From an uncultured Clostridia bacterium (GTDB lineage Bacteria > Bacillota > Clostridia > Oscillospirales > Oscillospiraceae), in assembly GCA_947367115.1 (NCBI GenBank), contig CANBCW010000003.1, positions 1 through 63,335 of the forward strand: a DNA stretch of 63,335 bases, written 5' to 3'. Shown here in pieces: positions 1 through 7,101 of this stretch; within the stretch, counting starts at the first letter, position 1; every line of letters starts with the position of its first letter. The position numbers were made by a program, and so were the translations under genes. The notes under the pieces are model-generated. The model was not told the DNA's origin, did no database searches, and saw only the letters and a list, made by a program, of their open reading frames with translations.

Positions 1-192
1 CTTGCCCATGGATTCACGCAAAAACGAAATGTCAAGGCGTTAACTAACTGATTACCAATTCAGACAAGTCACTGTGGTTTGAGTCACCCCCAACCAGTCA
101 AGCTGTAATAAAATAGATACAAATCTACAGTGCTTCTACTGGTTATAACGCAGGTAGTTACTCCTGCGAAACAATCTTTTGAAGGAAGGAGA

Positions 193-232
193 TATAATAA
201 AAACCGCCCCTTTCGAGATGGTTTTTATTATA
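193..232 (+). promoter_or_regulatory. Hairpin between SD and start codon
   Basis: TATAATAAAAACC at 193-205 is a perfect inverted repeat of GGTTTTTATTATA at 220-232, with a 14-nt loop. It lies 1 nt after an AAGGAG and 8 nt before the ATG at 241. If it folds in the mRNA it would bring the ribosome site to normal distance. It might instead be a weak terminator, since T-rich sequence follows the GG. Confidence 0.45.
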
Positions 233-240
233 CGTGCTTT

Positions 241-441
241 ATGAGTAAAAAATCAAAGGTTTTCTTTATTATAGGCTGTGTATTAGTGGTGGCTGCGTTT
301 TTGTTTGTGTTGTATGCGATGCAACACCCGGAAAGTTCGTTTCCTTGGCCCAATAGTATAACATACGCGGGGTATGCTGTATACATTTGCATTACGATTT
401 CTTTTTTTCTTGCTTCAGCGGGAATGAAGAGAAAACAGTAA
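241..441 (+). CDS. Small two-helix membrane protein, unknown
   Basis: This 66-residue ORF begins MSKKSKVFFIIG and contains two hydrophobic stretches (about residues 7-23 and 39-58), with a basic C-terminus (KRKQ). I do not recognise a family. The ATG at 241 was chosen because upstream in-frame sequence has no membrane character. A Shine-Dalgarno-like AAGGAG lies at 186-191, about 50 nt upstream, but a 13-bp hairpin (193-232) between the two would reduce the effective spacing to about 9 nt. It stands alone, convergent with the leftward ribosomal operon. The ORF could be spurious; the two clean transmembrane segments and the SD-hairpin-start arrangement are the arguments for it. Confidence 0.5.
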   Translation: MSKKSKVFFIIGCVLVVAAFLFVLYAMQHPESSFPWPNSITYAGYAVYICITISFFLASAGMKRKQ

Positions 442-478
442 TATGGCACGCTGAAATATGTATTTCTTGAATAAAACA

Positions 479-502
479 GCCCGGAAGCGTATGCTTCCGG
501 GC
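479..502 (-). terminator. Terminator of the rpmG-rplA operon
   Basis: A perfect 10-bp stem GCCCGGAAGC / GCTTCCGGGC with a GTAT loop is followed on the minus strand by the T-rich TGTTTTATT. It lies 17 bases after the rplA stop codon. Confidence 0.85.
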
Positions 503-518
503 AAGTTTTATGTGGTTA

Positions 519-1214
519 TCAGTTGCCGTACTTGGTGGTAGACACCTTGACACCGGGGCCCATGGTGGAAGCGACGGTGCAGGAACGGATATACTGACCC
601 TTGGCAGCGGCGGGCTTGGCCTTCACGACAGCCTTCATCAGAGTGTCCATGTTCTCGGCCAGCTTCTCAGCGCCGAAGGACACCTTGCCGATGGGGCAGT
701 GGATGATGTTGGTCTTGTCCAGACGGTACTCGACCTTACCGGCCTTGATCTCCTTGACGGCAGCGCCGACGTTGGGGGTCACGGTACCGGCCTTGGGAGA
801 GGGCATCAGACCCTTGGGGCCCAGAACCTTACCCAGACGGCCGACGATACCCATCATGTCGGGAGAAGCGACGACCACGTCGAACTCAAACCAGTTCTCC
901 TTGGTGATCTTTTCGACCAGCTCCATGCCGCCAACATAGTCAGCGCCAGCAGCCTTGGCTTCGTCCACCTTGGCATCCTTGGTGAAGACCAGAACACGGC
1001 GGGTCTTGCCGGTGCCGTTGGGCAGAACGACAGCGCCGCGAACCTGCTGGTCAGCGTGACGGGAGTCAACACCCAGCTTGATGTGCAGCTCGACCGTCTC
1101 GTCGAACTTAGCAGAGGAACCCTTGACAACCAGATCCAGGGCCTCATTGGGATCATACTGAACAGAGCGGTCGATCAGCTTCGCGCTCTCCTTATACTTT
1201 TTGCCTCTAAACAC
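519..1214 (-). CDS. rplA: 50S ribosomal protein L1
   Basis: L1 binds 23S rRNA at the mobile L1 stalk beside the E site and helps release deacylated tRNA; in many bacteria it also represses its own mRNA. The 231-residue protein has the family length and starts [15 protein letters not shown], with the conserved regions [11 protein letters not shown] and [16 protein letters not shown] chose the GTG start at 1214 because AGGAGG lies 9 nt upstream; longer in-frame extensions lack family similarity. It is the last gene of rpmG-secE-nusG-rplK-rplA, separated from rplK by 82 nt, and is followed directly by a strong terminator. rplJ and rplL do not follow. Confidence 0.97.
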   Translation of the reverse strand: MFRGKKYKESAKLIDRSVQYDPNEALDLVVKGSSAKFDETVELHIKLGVDSRHADQQVRGAVVLPNGTGKTRRVLVFTKDAKVDEAKAAGADYVGGMELVEKITKENWFEFDVVVASPDMMGIVGRLGKVLGPKGLMPSPKAGTVTPNVGAAVKEIKAGKVEYRLDKTNIIHCPIGKVSFGAEKLAENMDTLMKAVVKAKPAAAKGQYIRSCTVASTMGPGVKVSTTKYGN

Positions 1215-1296
1215 TTTGTTAATCCTCCTATATAGTGGTGATGCGGAATAATCCTCCCACATTTCCGGGAACCAATGCCCGGACAGCAATTATCAA

Positions 1297-1722
1297 TTAG
1301 TCGACAACAGCGATGCCCATGGAGCGGCAGGTGCCAGCAACCTGGGACTCAGCAGCTTCCAGAGTGTTGCAGTTCAGATCGGGCATCTTGGTCTTGGCGA
1401 TCTCGGTGATCTGAGCCTTGGTGATGGTACCGACCTTGGTCTTGTTGGGGACACCGGAGCCACTCTCGATGCCGATAGCCTTCAGGATCAGCAGGGGAGT
1501 GGGGGGAGTCTTAGTGATGAAGGTGAAGCTGCGGTCAGCGTAGACCGTGATGACGACGGGAATCTTGTAGCCCTCCATGTCCTTGGTGCGGGCGTTGAAT
1601 TCCTTGATAAAAGCAGCGATGTTAACACCGTGCTGACCCAGAGCGGGGCCTACAGGGGGAGAAGCAGTTGCCTTAGCGGCGTTGATCTGCAGTTTGATAA
1701 TACCAGTGACTTTCTGTGCCAT
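1297..1722 (-). CDS. rplK: 50S ribosomal protein L11
   Basis: L11 forms the base of the GTPase-associated centre with 23S rRNA helices 43-44 and is needed for RelA activation on stalled ribosomes. The 141-residue product has the usual length. The N-terminal segment with the proline-rich [14 protein letters not shown] and the C-terminal RNA-binding domain with GTCRSMGI are both present. The ATG at 1722 (MAQKVTG) is preceded by AGGAGG with 8-nt spacing, so an upstream GTG is unlikely. It lies between nusG and rplA in the conserved order. Confidence 0.98.
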   Translation of the reverse strand: MAQKVTGIIKLQINAAKATASPPVGPALGQHGVNIAAFIKEFNARTKDMEGYKIPVVITVYADRSFTFITKTPPTPLLILKAIGIESGSGVPNKTKVGTITKAQITEIAKTKMPDLNCNTLEAAESQVAGTCRSMGIAVVD

Positions 1723-1828
1723 GATAAGCACCTCCTGAATAAAATGTGGTGATGATGCGCGTCAGCGCATATTTTGCGGGGCTATAAACCCCTCCCACGT
1801 TCCGGCCGGATGATCCGACCCGATGCGT

Positions 1829-2359
1829 TTACTGGGAAACGACCTCAACCTGATCGAGTTCAAACTCGACGGAGGTCTCGCGGCCAAACATGGATACGAT
1901 CACGTTGACAGCGTTATTGTCGACCTCAATGCTCTCCACAGTGCCGGTGAAGGAGGACAGAGGACCGTCGAGAATACGGACAGTATCGCCAACGCTGTAA
2001 TTGACGATGATCTCCTTCTTCTCCACGCCCATTGCGTAGACCTCTTCTTCGGTCAGGGGAGTGGGGTCGTTGCTGGAGGAGCCCACGAAGCCGGTTACGC
2101 CGCGGACATCCTTGATGACATGCCAAGTATCATCGCTGTAAACCATCTTGACCAACACGTAGCCGGGGTACACCTTGCGGTCGTAAGTCTTGCTGACACC
2201 GGACTCGGTGATTTCGGTGACGGTTTCGAGAGGAATGGAAACTGACAGGATCACGTCCTGCAGATGCCGGCTCTCAACAGTCTTTTCGATGGTGGCCTTT
2301 ACAGTGTTCTCATAACCGGAGTAGGTATGAACGACATACCACTTTGCAGTCTCAGCCAT
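1829..2359 (-). CDS. nusG: Transcription termination/antitermination factor NusG
   Basis: NusG binds RNA polymerase across the cleft and modulates pausing and termination, and can link transcription to translation. The 176-residue protein shows the NGN domain (KWYVVHTYSGYENTV near the start, RKVYPGYVLVKM around residue 62) and a C-terminal KOW domain (VGDTVRILDGPLSSFTGTVE). It starts at an ATG 9 nt after the secE stop codon with an AGGT-type ribosome site. The secE-nusG pairing is the standard bacterial arrangement. Confidence 0.97.
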   Translation of the reverse strand: MAETAKWYVVHTYSGYENTVKATIEKTVESRHLQDVILSVSIPLETVTEITESGVSKTYDRKVYPGYVLVKMVYSDDTWHVIKDVRGVTGFVGSSSNDPTPLTEEEVYAMGVEKKEIIVNYSVGDTVRILDGPLSSFTGTVESIEVDNNAVNVIVSMFGRETSVEFELDQVEVVSQ

Positions 2360-2368
2360 GGCTCTACC

Positions 2369-2599
2369 TTATTTAAAGAGGTTGATCAGCGCGGTGATAC
2401 CGAACTGAGCCACGAAGTCGAACAGCCAGATGAAAACGCCGACAACCAGAACACAGGCGACGACGATCAGGGTGTTCTTGAGTACCTGCTGCGGGGTGGG
2501 CCAGACGACCTTCTTCAGCTCACTGCGGAGCTCGCGGAAGTACTTGCAGACCTTGCCCCAGGTTCTGCTGAACCAGTTTTCCTTTTTGACTTCTGCCAT
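2369..2599 (-). CDS. secE: Preprotein translocase subunit SecE
   Basis: SecE clamps SecY in the membrane channel used for protein export. This 76-residue form has the short Gram-positive architecture: an amphipathic N-terminal part (FRELRSELKKVVWPT), then one transmembrane helix at about residues 43-66. The conserved W-P in KKVVWPTPQQ is the family hallmark. It lies 13 nt after rpmG and 9 nt before nusG. Confidence 0.97.
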   Translation of the reverse strand: MAEVKKENWFSRTWGKVCKYFRELRSELKKVVWPTPQQVLKNTLIVVACVLVVGVFIWLFDFVAQFGITALINLFK

Positions 2600-2612
2600 C
2601 TGTGGGGCCTCC

Positions 2613-2762
2613 TTACTTGGTCTCGTTGTGGATTGTGTGCTTCTTGCAGAATCTGCAATACTTCTTCATTTCGAGACGGTCGGGGTCATTCTTCTTGTTC
2701 TTCATGGAATTGTAGTTTCTCTGCTTGCACTCGGAGCATCTCAAAGTGACTTTAACGCGCAT
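2613..2762 (-). CDS. rpmG: 50S ribosomal protein L33
   Basis: This 49-residue ORF encodes L33, a small protein near the ribosomal E site. It begins [17 protein letters not shown] and keeps two CxxC pairs (CSEC and CRFC), so it is the zinc-binding form. It contains the conserved [12 protein letters not shown] stretch. The start ATG at 2762 follows an AGGAGG site. As the first gene of the secE-nusG-rplK-rplA operon it matches common Firmicutes gene order. Confidence 0.96.
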   Translation of the reverse strand: MRVKVTLRCSECKQRNYNSMKNKKNDPDRLEMKKYCRFCKKHTIHNETK

Positions 2763-2897
2763 AACGGCACCTCCTTAAAAATTGCCTCCCTGTATCACCC
2801 CGGCTATAAAAAATTTAGCAAGCGGCTAACTACAATCGCCGCTCCGGGGTTGAAAAATGGGCGCACTAAATGAAGCCCTTTTTTCACAGGTAGAGTC

Positions 2898-2926
2898 ATT
2901 CTATCACATAATTGCCGTTGAGTCAA
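2898..2926 (-). promoter_or_regulatory. SigA promoter of the rpmG operon
   Basis: On the minus strand TTGACT (2921-2926) is separated by 17 bp from TAGAAT (2898-2903). The leader to rpmG is about 130 nt. No recognisable riboswitch was seen in it. Confidence 0.85.
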
Positions 2927-3025
2927 CAACTTTTTTACCAAATTCATAGCGAATTGACAGAAAAATTACGTACATGAAAGGATATTTCCGGGGCATATCT
3001 TAAATGTATAGGGGAGGGGCGAAAA

Positions 3026-3499
3026 ATGAAAAGAAACTGGAAAACGTATGCCTTATGGATCCTGATTGCCGAAGCGGTGGGAGCCTTGTCCGGCTGGCTG
3101 AGCAGACAGGGAATGATGCTTTACAGCGAGAGTGTGATACAGCCGCCGCTTTCACCGCCTATGTGGCTGTTCCCGATCGTATGGGGGATTCTGTACGCGC
3201 TGATGGGTGTTAGTGCCGCTCGCGTATGGTTGGCGCCGGAGTCTTCGGAACGCAGAAGAGGCCTGAACCTGTTCATATCTCAGCTGATCGTTAATTTTTT
3301 CTGGAGCTTGATCTTCTTTAATCTGCAGGCCTTTGGATTCGCTTTTATATGGCTGGTTCTGCTGTGGGCACTTGTGTTGTGGATGATCATTGTGTTTTAT
3401 CAGGTTGACCCAATGGCGGCATGGCTGCAGGTGCCGTATCTGGTCTGGCTGGCCTTTGCAGCGTATCTGAATTTCGCGGTCTGGGCGATCAATCGGTGA
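3026..3499 (+). CDS. tspO: TspO/MBR family membrane protein
   Basis: TspO proteins are five-helix membrane proteins that bind porphyrins and other tetrapyrroles; their bacterial role is in stress or photooxidative responses. The 157-residue product has five hydrophobic helices and the family's Trp-rich loops, including QPPLSPPMWLFPIVW near residue 38 and a W-rich fourth helix. A GGGGAGGGG site lies just before the ATG at 3026. The stop codon (3497-3499) lies inside the left inverted repeat of a short palindromic element (3495-3588), so the element abuts or trimmed the gene end. The length is normal for the family. Confidence 0.93.
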   Translation: MKRNWKTYALWILIAEAVGALSGWLSRQGMMLYSESVIQPPLSPPMWLFPIVWGILYALMGVSAARVWLAPESSERRRGLNLFISQLIVNFFWSLIFFNLQAFGFAFIWLVLLWALVLWMIIVFYQVDPMAAWLQVPYLVWLAFAAYLNFAVWAINR

Positions 3500-3588
3500 A
3501 TTGGTGTTTAGGGCAGTTTTCGTAGGGCACGCATTGTATGCGTGCCCTACGATGGCGTGTGTTTTCATCGCATAAACAACAATTCACC
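3495..3588. repeat. MITE-like palindromic element
   Basis: GGTGAATTGGTGTTTA at 3495-3510 is the inverted repeat (15 of 16) of TAAACAACAATTCACC at 3573-3588. Between them is a perfect 14-bp palindrome arm pair (3520-3533 and 3539-3552, loop TTGTA). A degenerate copy of the core and right end is at 21617-21675, and the same terminal repeats bound 59720-59996. It has no coding capacity, so mobilisation would need an enzyme elsewhere. Confidence 0.75.
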
Positions 3589-3590
3589 GC

Positions 3591-3627
3591 AAAAAAGGAA
3601 GACGGAGAAAAACCGTCTTCCTTTTTT
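3591..3627 (+). terminator. Terminator after tspO
   Basis: A 15-bp stem whose arms are A6GGAAGACGG (3591-3605) and its complement ending in T6 (3613-3627). It is symmetrical and could work in both directions. Confidence 0.85.
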
Positions 3628-3675
3628 GTAAATCATGGTATATAATTAAGAAAAAATCGGAAAGGATACGAAAGC

Positions 3676-4089
3676 ATGAGGATTTTAGCCGTAGATTACG
3701 GTGATGCCCGAACCGGCATCGCCATGTCCGATCTTCTTTGCAGTATTGTTGGCTCTACGACGGTGATTCACAGCCGTAAGCAGGATAAGACGCTGGAGGA
3801 GATCGTACGTCTGGTGAAGGAAAACGGAGTGGGGGAGATTGTTGTCGGTTTGCCGAAAAATATGGATGGCTCCGAAGGCGCTCGCGCGGACTTGTGCCGC
3901 GAATTTGCTGACCGGCTTCGTGAAGCGACCGGATTGACGGTTGCCATGTGGGATGAGCGCCGTACCACAGTGGAAGCGCACAACATCCTGTCACAGCATA
4001 ATTATCACGGAAAGAAGCGGAAGAATACCGTAGATGCGGTTGCGGCCTCTCTGATATTGGAGGGTTATTTGGGCTTCCGCGGACGATAA
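3676..4089 (+). CDS. ruvX: Holliday junction resolvase-like protein RuvX/YqgF
   Basis: RuvX is an RNase H-fold protein linked to Holliday junction resolution and to pre-16S rRNA 5' processing. The 137-residue product has the family's catalytic acidic residues in MRILAVDYGDARTGIA (Asp7), an EIVVGLP strand, a WDERRTTVEA motif and a C-terminal DAVAASLILEGYL. Its ATG follows GGAAAGG. A TATAAT at 3641-3646 could be its -10 box but no good -35 is visible. It overlaps the convergent permease gene by 25 nt at the 3' end. Confidence 0.95.
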   Translation: MRILAVDYGDARTGIAMSDLLCSIVGSTTVIHSRKQDKTLEEIVRLVKENGVGEIVVGLPKNMDGSEGARADLCREFADRLREATGLTVAMWDERRTTVEAHNILSQHNYHGKKRKNTVDAVAASLILEGYLGFRGR

Positions 4090-4439
4090 AACAGTTCTCG
4101 CAAGCCGGTAAATATCAGCAGGACACCGAAAAGCTTCTGAAGGTTTTCGGTGTCTATTTTTTGCCCGATCGTGGAAAAAAATGCAGCCATCATGCAGCCT
4201 GCAACCGCGGGAAGCAGAAGTTTCCTGAAGGGGACTCGCCCCTGCCGCCAGTGCAGGAATGTGGCGATCAGGGCTGATGGAAGGAAAAACATTAGATTGA
4301 TGAGCTTTGCCTGATTGGGGGGCATATGCAGAACCAGCGTCAGCCACAGCACCAGCAAGCTCCCGCCGCCTGTGCCCAGACCGGTCAGGAAGCCGAGAAC
4401 CAATCCAACAGCGAGAGAGAAGGGAATTGTTTCTAACAT
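4065..4439 (-). CDS. Half-size TauE/SafE-like permease, second gene
   Basis: This 124-residue protein has about four transmembrane helices and the glycine-rich LVLGFLTGLGTGGGSLL motif typical of one half of TauE/SafE (DUF81) permeases, which move sulfite, sulfonates or other organic anions. Full-length members have two such halves in about 250 residues. The ATG at 4439 is inside the end of the upstream half-size gene (7-nt overlap), so the two are translationally coupled and probably form one transporter. Its 3' end overlaps ruvX on the opposite strand. Confidence 0.85.
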   Translation of the reverse strand: MLETIPFSLAVGLVLGFLTGLGTGGGSLLVLWLTLVLHMPPNQAKLINLMFFLPSALIATFLHWRQGRVPFRKLLLPAVAGCMMAAFFSTIGQKIDTENLQKLFGVLLIFTGLRELFYRPRKPK

Positions 4440-4789
4440 AGATACCGAATCCCTCCGTACAGAATCAGCACACCGAGAAAACGGTGGAGCCAAGCAGTGG
4501 GGATTCTGTGCCCTATAAGACCTGCCAAAAGCCCACCGGGAATACCACCCAGCAGAAATGGCCATGCTTCAGACCAGGGCAGTCCACCTTGCGCGCCGGC
4601 TATCAGGGAAACGATGCAGATCGGCAGGATGATGACGATGGAGGACGAAAAAACTTCTTCGGGATGAAGTTCGCTGTTTGATCCCAGCATGGGCACCAGA
4701 ATCATTCCGCCGCCGGCACCGAACAGACCGTTGACTGCCCCGGCGGCTCCGCCTGCCAGTATAGAACGGAGCTTTTTCTTCAATGTCAA
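4433..4789 (-). CDS. Half-size TauE/SafE-like permease, first gene
   Basis: This 118-residue protein has the paralogous glycine-rich motif AVNGLFGAGGGMILVP and about four helices, equal to the N-terminal half of a TauE/SafE permease. The start is a TTG at 4789, with AGGAGG 9 nt upstream; no ATG fits. The AGGAGG is part of the right arm of a 14-bp hairpin (4793-4832) that also serves as terminator of the upstream foldase gene. The substrate cannot be told from sequence. Confidence 0.85.
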   Translation of the reverse strand: MTLKKKLRSILAGGAAGAVNGLFGAGGGMILVPMLGSNSELHPEEVFSSSIVIILPICIVSLIAGAQGGLPWSEAWPFLLGGIPGGLLAGLIGHRIPTAWLHRFLGVLILYGGIRYLC

Positions 4790-4792
4790 AAC

Positions 4793-4832
4793 AAATCGCC
4801 TCCTGTAGCAGTATCTGCACAGGAGGCGATTT
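4793..4832 (-). terminator. Hairpin: foldase terminator holding next gene's SD
   Basis: The 14-bp arms are AAATCGCCTCCTGT (4793-4806) and ACAGGAGGCGATTT (4819-4832), and the loop can pair further (GCAG/CTGC). It lies 11 nt after the stop of the 4844 gene. On the minus strand the 3' arm contains the AGGAGG used by the TTG start at 4789, so read-through RNA would hide that site. Confidence 0.75.
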
Positions 4833-4843
4833 TATTCAAGTTA

Positions 4844-6706
4844 TCAGTTGGAGCTCAGAACCAGATCCTTGTTAACGAACTTGGTGTTCTTTTCGGTCAG
4901 AGTGATGGCATCATTCAGCCCGGTCTGCCAGTTTTCCATGTCCTCAGTCAGCTTGTCGTTGGTGATCATGAAGTCACGGTAGTTGGTTTCACTGTCACCG
5001 GAGTAGAACATGACGTGATAACCATAGGTGGTCTCAACGATACCGTGGTCTCCGGCCTTACGATCCTCGTCGAAGCACCAGTCGTTGAACGTAGTGACCA
5101 TCTGGCCGGGGTAGACATCTTCGTACAGGCCGCCGTCCTCACCGTTGCTGTCATCGGTATACTGCTTAGCCAGTGCCGCGAAAGACTCTTCGGTCTTTTC
5201 GCCAAACAGCCACTCATCATAGATCTCGTAAGCAGCATCCTTAGCCTTCTGCTTCTCAGCGTCACTGTAGGTGGTGGTGCCGGTGGTGCTGTTGGTGGTG
5301 CCGCCTTCAAAGGCAACCAGAATGTGACGGACATTCGCCAGCGCATAGGTGTTATCATTGGAGCTCTTGTACAGCACAACGTAGTAACCCTTCAGAGTTT
5401 CGACTTCCTTGCCATCCTCGTCGGTGGACTTTGTGGTGTACTTCAGAGCGGTGATGTCGCCTTCCTTACGCGCGGTATCGCGGATCCACTCCTGCATCAG
5501 AGTGCTGACCTTGCTGTACAGGACATCTTCCTGCTCGGTAGCGGTGGAGTAGGTGGGCTCCTCCTCGTCTTCCTTATCCTCGGTCTTATCCTCGGTGGTG
5601 TCTTCAGTGGTATCCTCGGTCTTATCTTCGGTGGTGTCTTCAGTGGTATCCTCGGTCTTATCTTCGGTGGTGTCTTCAGTGGTATCCTCGGTCTTATCCT
5701 CGGTGGTGTCCTCAGTGGTATCCTCAGTCTTATCCTCGGTTCCGTCGGTGGGCTGGTTCTCTTCCTTCTTGGCTTCCTCTGCCAGCCACTTCTCCAGAGC
5801 CTCGATGGCGGCGTTCAGCTTTTCAACTGTGTTGTTGTCTGCAACAGCCAGTTCCTCGGCGGCCTTCTTAACAGCTTCCTCAGCGGCCTTGACCTCGTCG
5901 TCAGAGTAGGTGATCTTGCCGTCGGAACCCTTGGTGCCGCCCATCTTGAAGTCATCAACGCTCAAATAGTGGCTGGCATAGGTGTAGGAGTTGTACTCAT
6001 ACATCTTGTCCTTTTCAAAATCACGCAGGGTCACATCGGTATAGCTGTCCTCCAGATCCTGAGCGTACTTGGAGTAGTAGGAGCTGGCCAAAACAGTGAC
6101 TTCGTAGTACGCCTTATAGCTCTTTTCACTGGCACCGTTGCCATAGATGGCCTTCAGATAAGCGTCAGCGTTGCTGTAGCCGTAAGCGGTAGCGTACACA
6201 TCCATGTTGTCGTACAGGGTGGTGACGGCTTTCTGCTCCTCCTCGGACAGCTTGTGACCGGCAGCGTTGGCTGCATCGTACAGCGCGTAAGTATTCTTAA
6301 CGTTGCTGATGGCCATGGTCAGGAAGTTGTCAGCCCAGCTGGTGCCGGTGGTGGAGTCGTAGGACTGCGCACTCAGAGGCTTGGAAGTATCCAAAATGTA
6401 GCTGATCCAGCTGCTGTACTCGTTGCAGTACTCGTTGATCGCGTCAATGTAGAAATAGTTCAGTTCAACAGCGGACACCTTATGATCGCCGACGACCACA
6501 GCGGTGGTGAGGCGGGTGACCATGCCGGTGACAGGGGCCTTCAGAGCCAGACCTGCTACCAGAGCCACGCAAAGAGCCAGAACGACCCAGAAGGTGGCGG
6601 TGTAGATCTTAAGTTTCTTCGCTTCTTTTGCTGCTGCCTGCTGCTTCTGGGTCATAGCAGCAGCGTTCTGCTCCTTGCGGAGCTTCTTCTTGCTGGATGC
6701 ACTCAT
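4844..6706 (-). CDS. Membrane-anchored parvulin-type peptidyl-prolyl isomerase
   Basis: The product (620 residues) is a PrsA/SurA-like foldase that helps exported proteins fold outside the membrane. After a short basic cytosolic part there is one transmembrane helix (about residues 37-58), a SurA-type N-terminal helical region, then an acidic linker of four 12-residue TEDKTEDTTEDT repeats. A parvulin domain follows, with ANVRHILVAF, a GEDGGLYED segment and TTYGYHVMFY. Unlike PrsA it has no lipobox and is anchored by the helix. The ATG at 6706 is preceded by GAGAGGA; an in-frame TTG 9 nt upstream is less likely. It has its own promoter and terminator, so it is a single-gene unit. Confidence 0.9.
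   Translation of the reverse strand: MSASSKKKLRKEQNAAAMTQKQQAAAKEAKKLKIYTATFWVVLALCVALVAGLALKAPVTGMVTRLTTAVVVGDHKVSAVELNYFYIDAINEYCNEYSSWISYILDTSKPLSAQSYDSTTGTSWADNFLTMAISNVKNTYALYDAANAAGHKLSEEEQKAVTTLYDNMDVYATAYGYSNADAYLKAIYGNGASEKSYKAYYEVTVLASSYYSKYAQDLEDSYTDVTLRDFEKDKMYEYNSYTYASHYLSVDDFKMGGTKGSDGKITYSDDEVKAAEEAVKKAAEELAVADNNTVEKLNAAIEALEKWLAEEAKKEENQPTDGTEDKTEDTTEDTTEDKTEDTTEDTTEDKTEDTTEDTTEDKTEDTTEDTTEDKTEDKEDEEEPTYSTATEQEDVLYSKVSTLMQEWIRDTARKEGDITALKYTTKSTDEDGKEVETLKGYYVVLYKSSNDNTYALANVRHILVAFEGGTTNSTTGTTTYSDAEKQKAKDAAYEIYDEWLFGEKTEESFAALAKQYTDDSNGEDGGLYEDVYPGQMVTTFNDWCFDEDRKAGDHGIVETTYGYHVMFYSGDSETNYRDFMITNDKLTEDMENWQTGLNDAITLTEKNTKFVNKDLVLSSN
5573..5740. repeat. 36-bp tandem repeat in foldase gene
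   Basis: Four near-identical 36-bp units plus a partial one encode the TEDKTEDTTEDT linker. The in-frame period predicts copy-number variation without frameshift. Confidence 0.9.
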
Positions 6707-6776
6707 GGTAATCAATTCCTCTCATTTATATGCTATTGGTAAGTTACGCCAATGAGTTTGACGCATAGACCCTAGC

Positions 6777-6805
6777 ATTATAACCGATTTGTGTTCATGT
6801 TTCAA
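6777..6805 (-). promoter_or_regulatory. SigA promoter of the foldase gene
   Basis: Minus-strand TTGAAA (6800-6805), a 17-bp spacer and TATAAT (6777-6782). The leader is about 65 nt. Confidence 0.85.
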
Positions 6806-6874
6806 GTGGCATTCTTGATGAATTCACAAAAAATCAAAAAAATTTACAAATAGATTTTATGCAGCCTGAAAGAA

Positions 6875-6900
6875 ACATGGGGAGCCGAAGCTCCCCATGT
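6875..6900 (-). terminator. Terminator of the RNA candidate
   Basis: ACATGGGGAGC and GCTCCCCATGT pair over 11 bp with a four-base loop; the minus-strand tail is TTCTTTC. Confidence 0.8.
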
Positions 6901-7046
6901 CCTTAACCCGCTTTGGCCGTGTGCATCCGATGTGACCTGCACGAAACGGCAGGTGGGATGCCGCTCCTGTCCTTAACTGCTTCCAACGTCCACCTATCGT
7001 CATAGCGTAGGCGGGAGGCCTGCAAACCGGGCAGGAAGTCTAACTT
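6875..7046 (-). ncRNA. Structured non-coding RNA candidate (6S-like or new)
   Basis: This 395-base gap between genes holds a likely independent RNA. A minus-strand promoter (TTGTGT, 18 bp, TATAAT at 7051-7056) predicts a start near 7045, and an 11-bp GNRA-like hairpin at 6875-6900 followed by TTTCTTT ends it, giving about 170 nt. Possible pairs include CCCG/CGGG and TTTG/CAAA closing the ends, CCGCCTA/TAGGTGG, and a hairpin with CATCC/GGATG and CCTGC/GCAGG. The octamer TTAAGGAC occurs twice. Size and setting resemble 6S RNA, but I could not confirm the 6S central bubble. It has no plausible ORF or start with SD. Confidence 0.5.
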
Positions 7047-7050
7047 CCCA

Positions 7051-7080
7051 ATTATAAAATGTGGGTCCAAAAGGACACAA
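7051..7080 (-). promoter_or_regulatory. Promoter of the RNA candidate
   Basis: Minus-strand TTGTGT (7075-7080), 18-bp spacer, TATAAT (7051-7056). It lies about 20 bases after the stop codon of the DUF1292 gene. Confidence 0.55.
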
Positions 7081-7101
7081 CACGCACCAAGCAGGAAAAC
7101 C

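Noticed and set aside
3020..3215. Second reading frame within tspO
   Set aside because: Overlaps the start of tspO entirely, has no separate ribosome site and looks like a frame shadow.
5573..5740. CRISPR-like array
   Set aside because: The 36-bp units are directly joined, with no spacers, and are in frame inside a gene.
5015..6742. A 575-codon plus-strand frame opposite the foldase gene
   Set aside because: Mirror of the repeat-bearing gene; hydrophobic repeats come from the antisense of the acidic linker.
6875..7046. SRP RNA, RNase P RNA or tmRNA for the 6875 locus
   Set aside because: The expected SRP Alu or GGAA-tetraloop signature, RNase P core motifs and the tmRNA tag are all missing.
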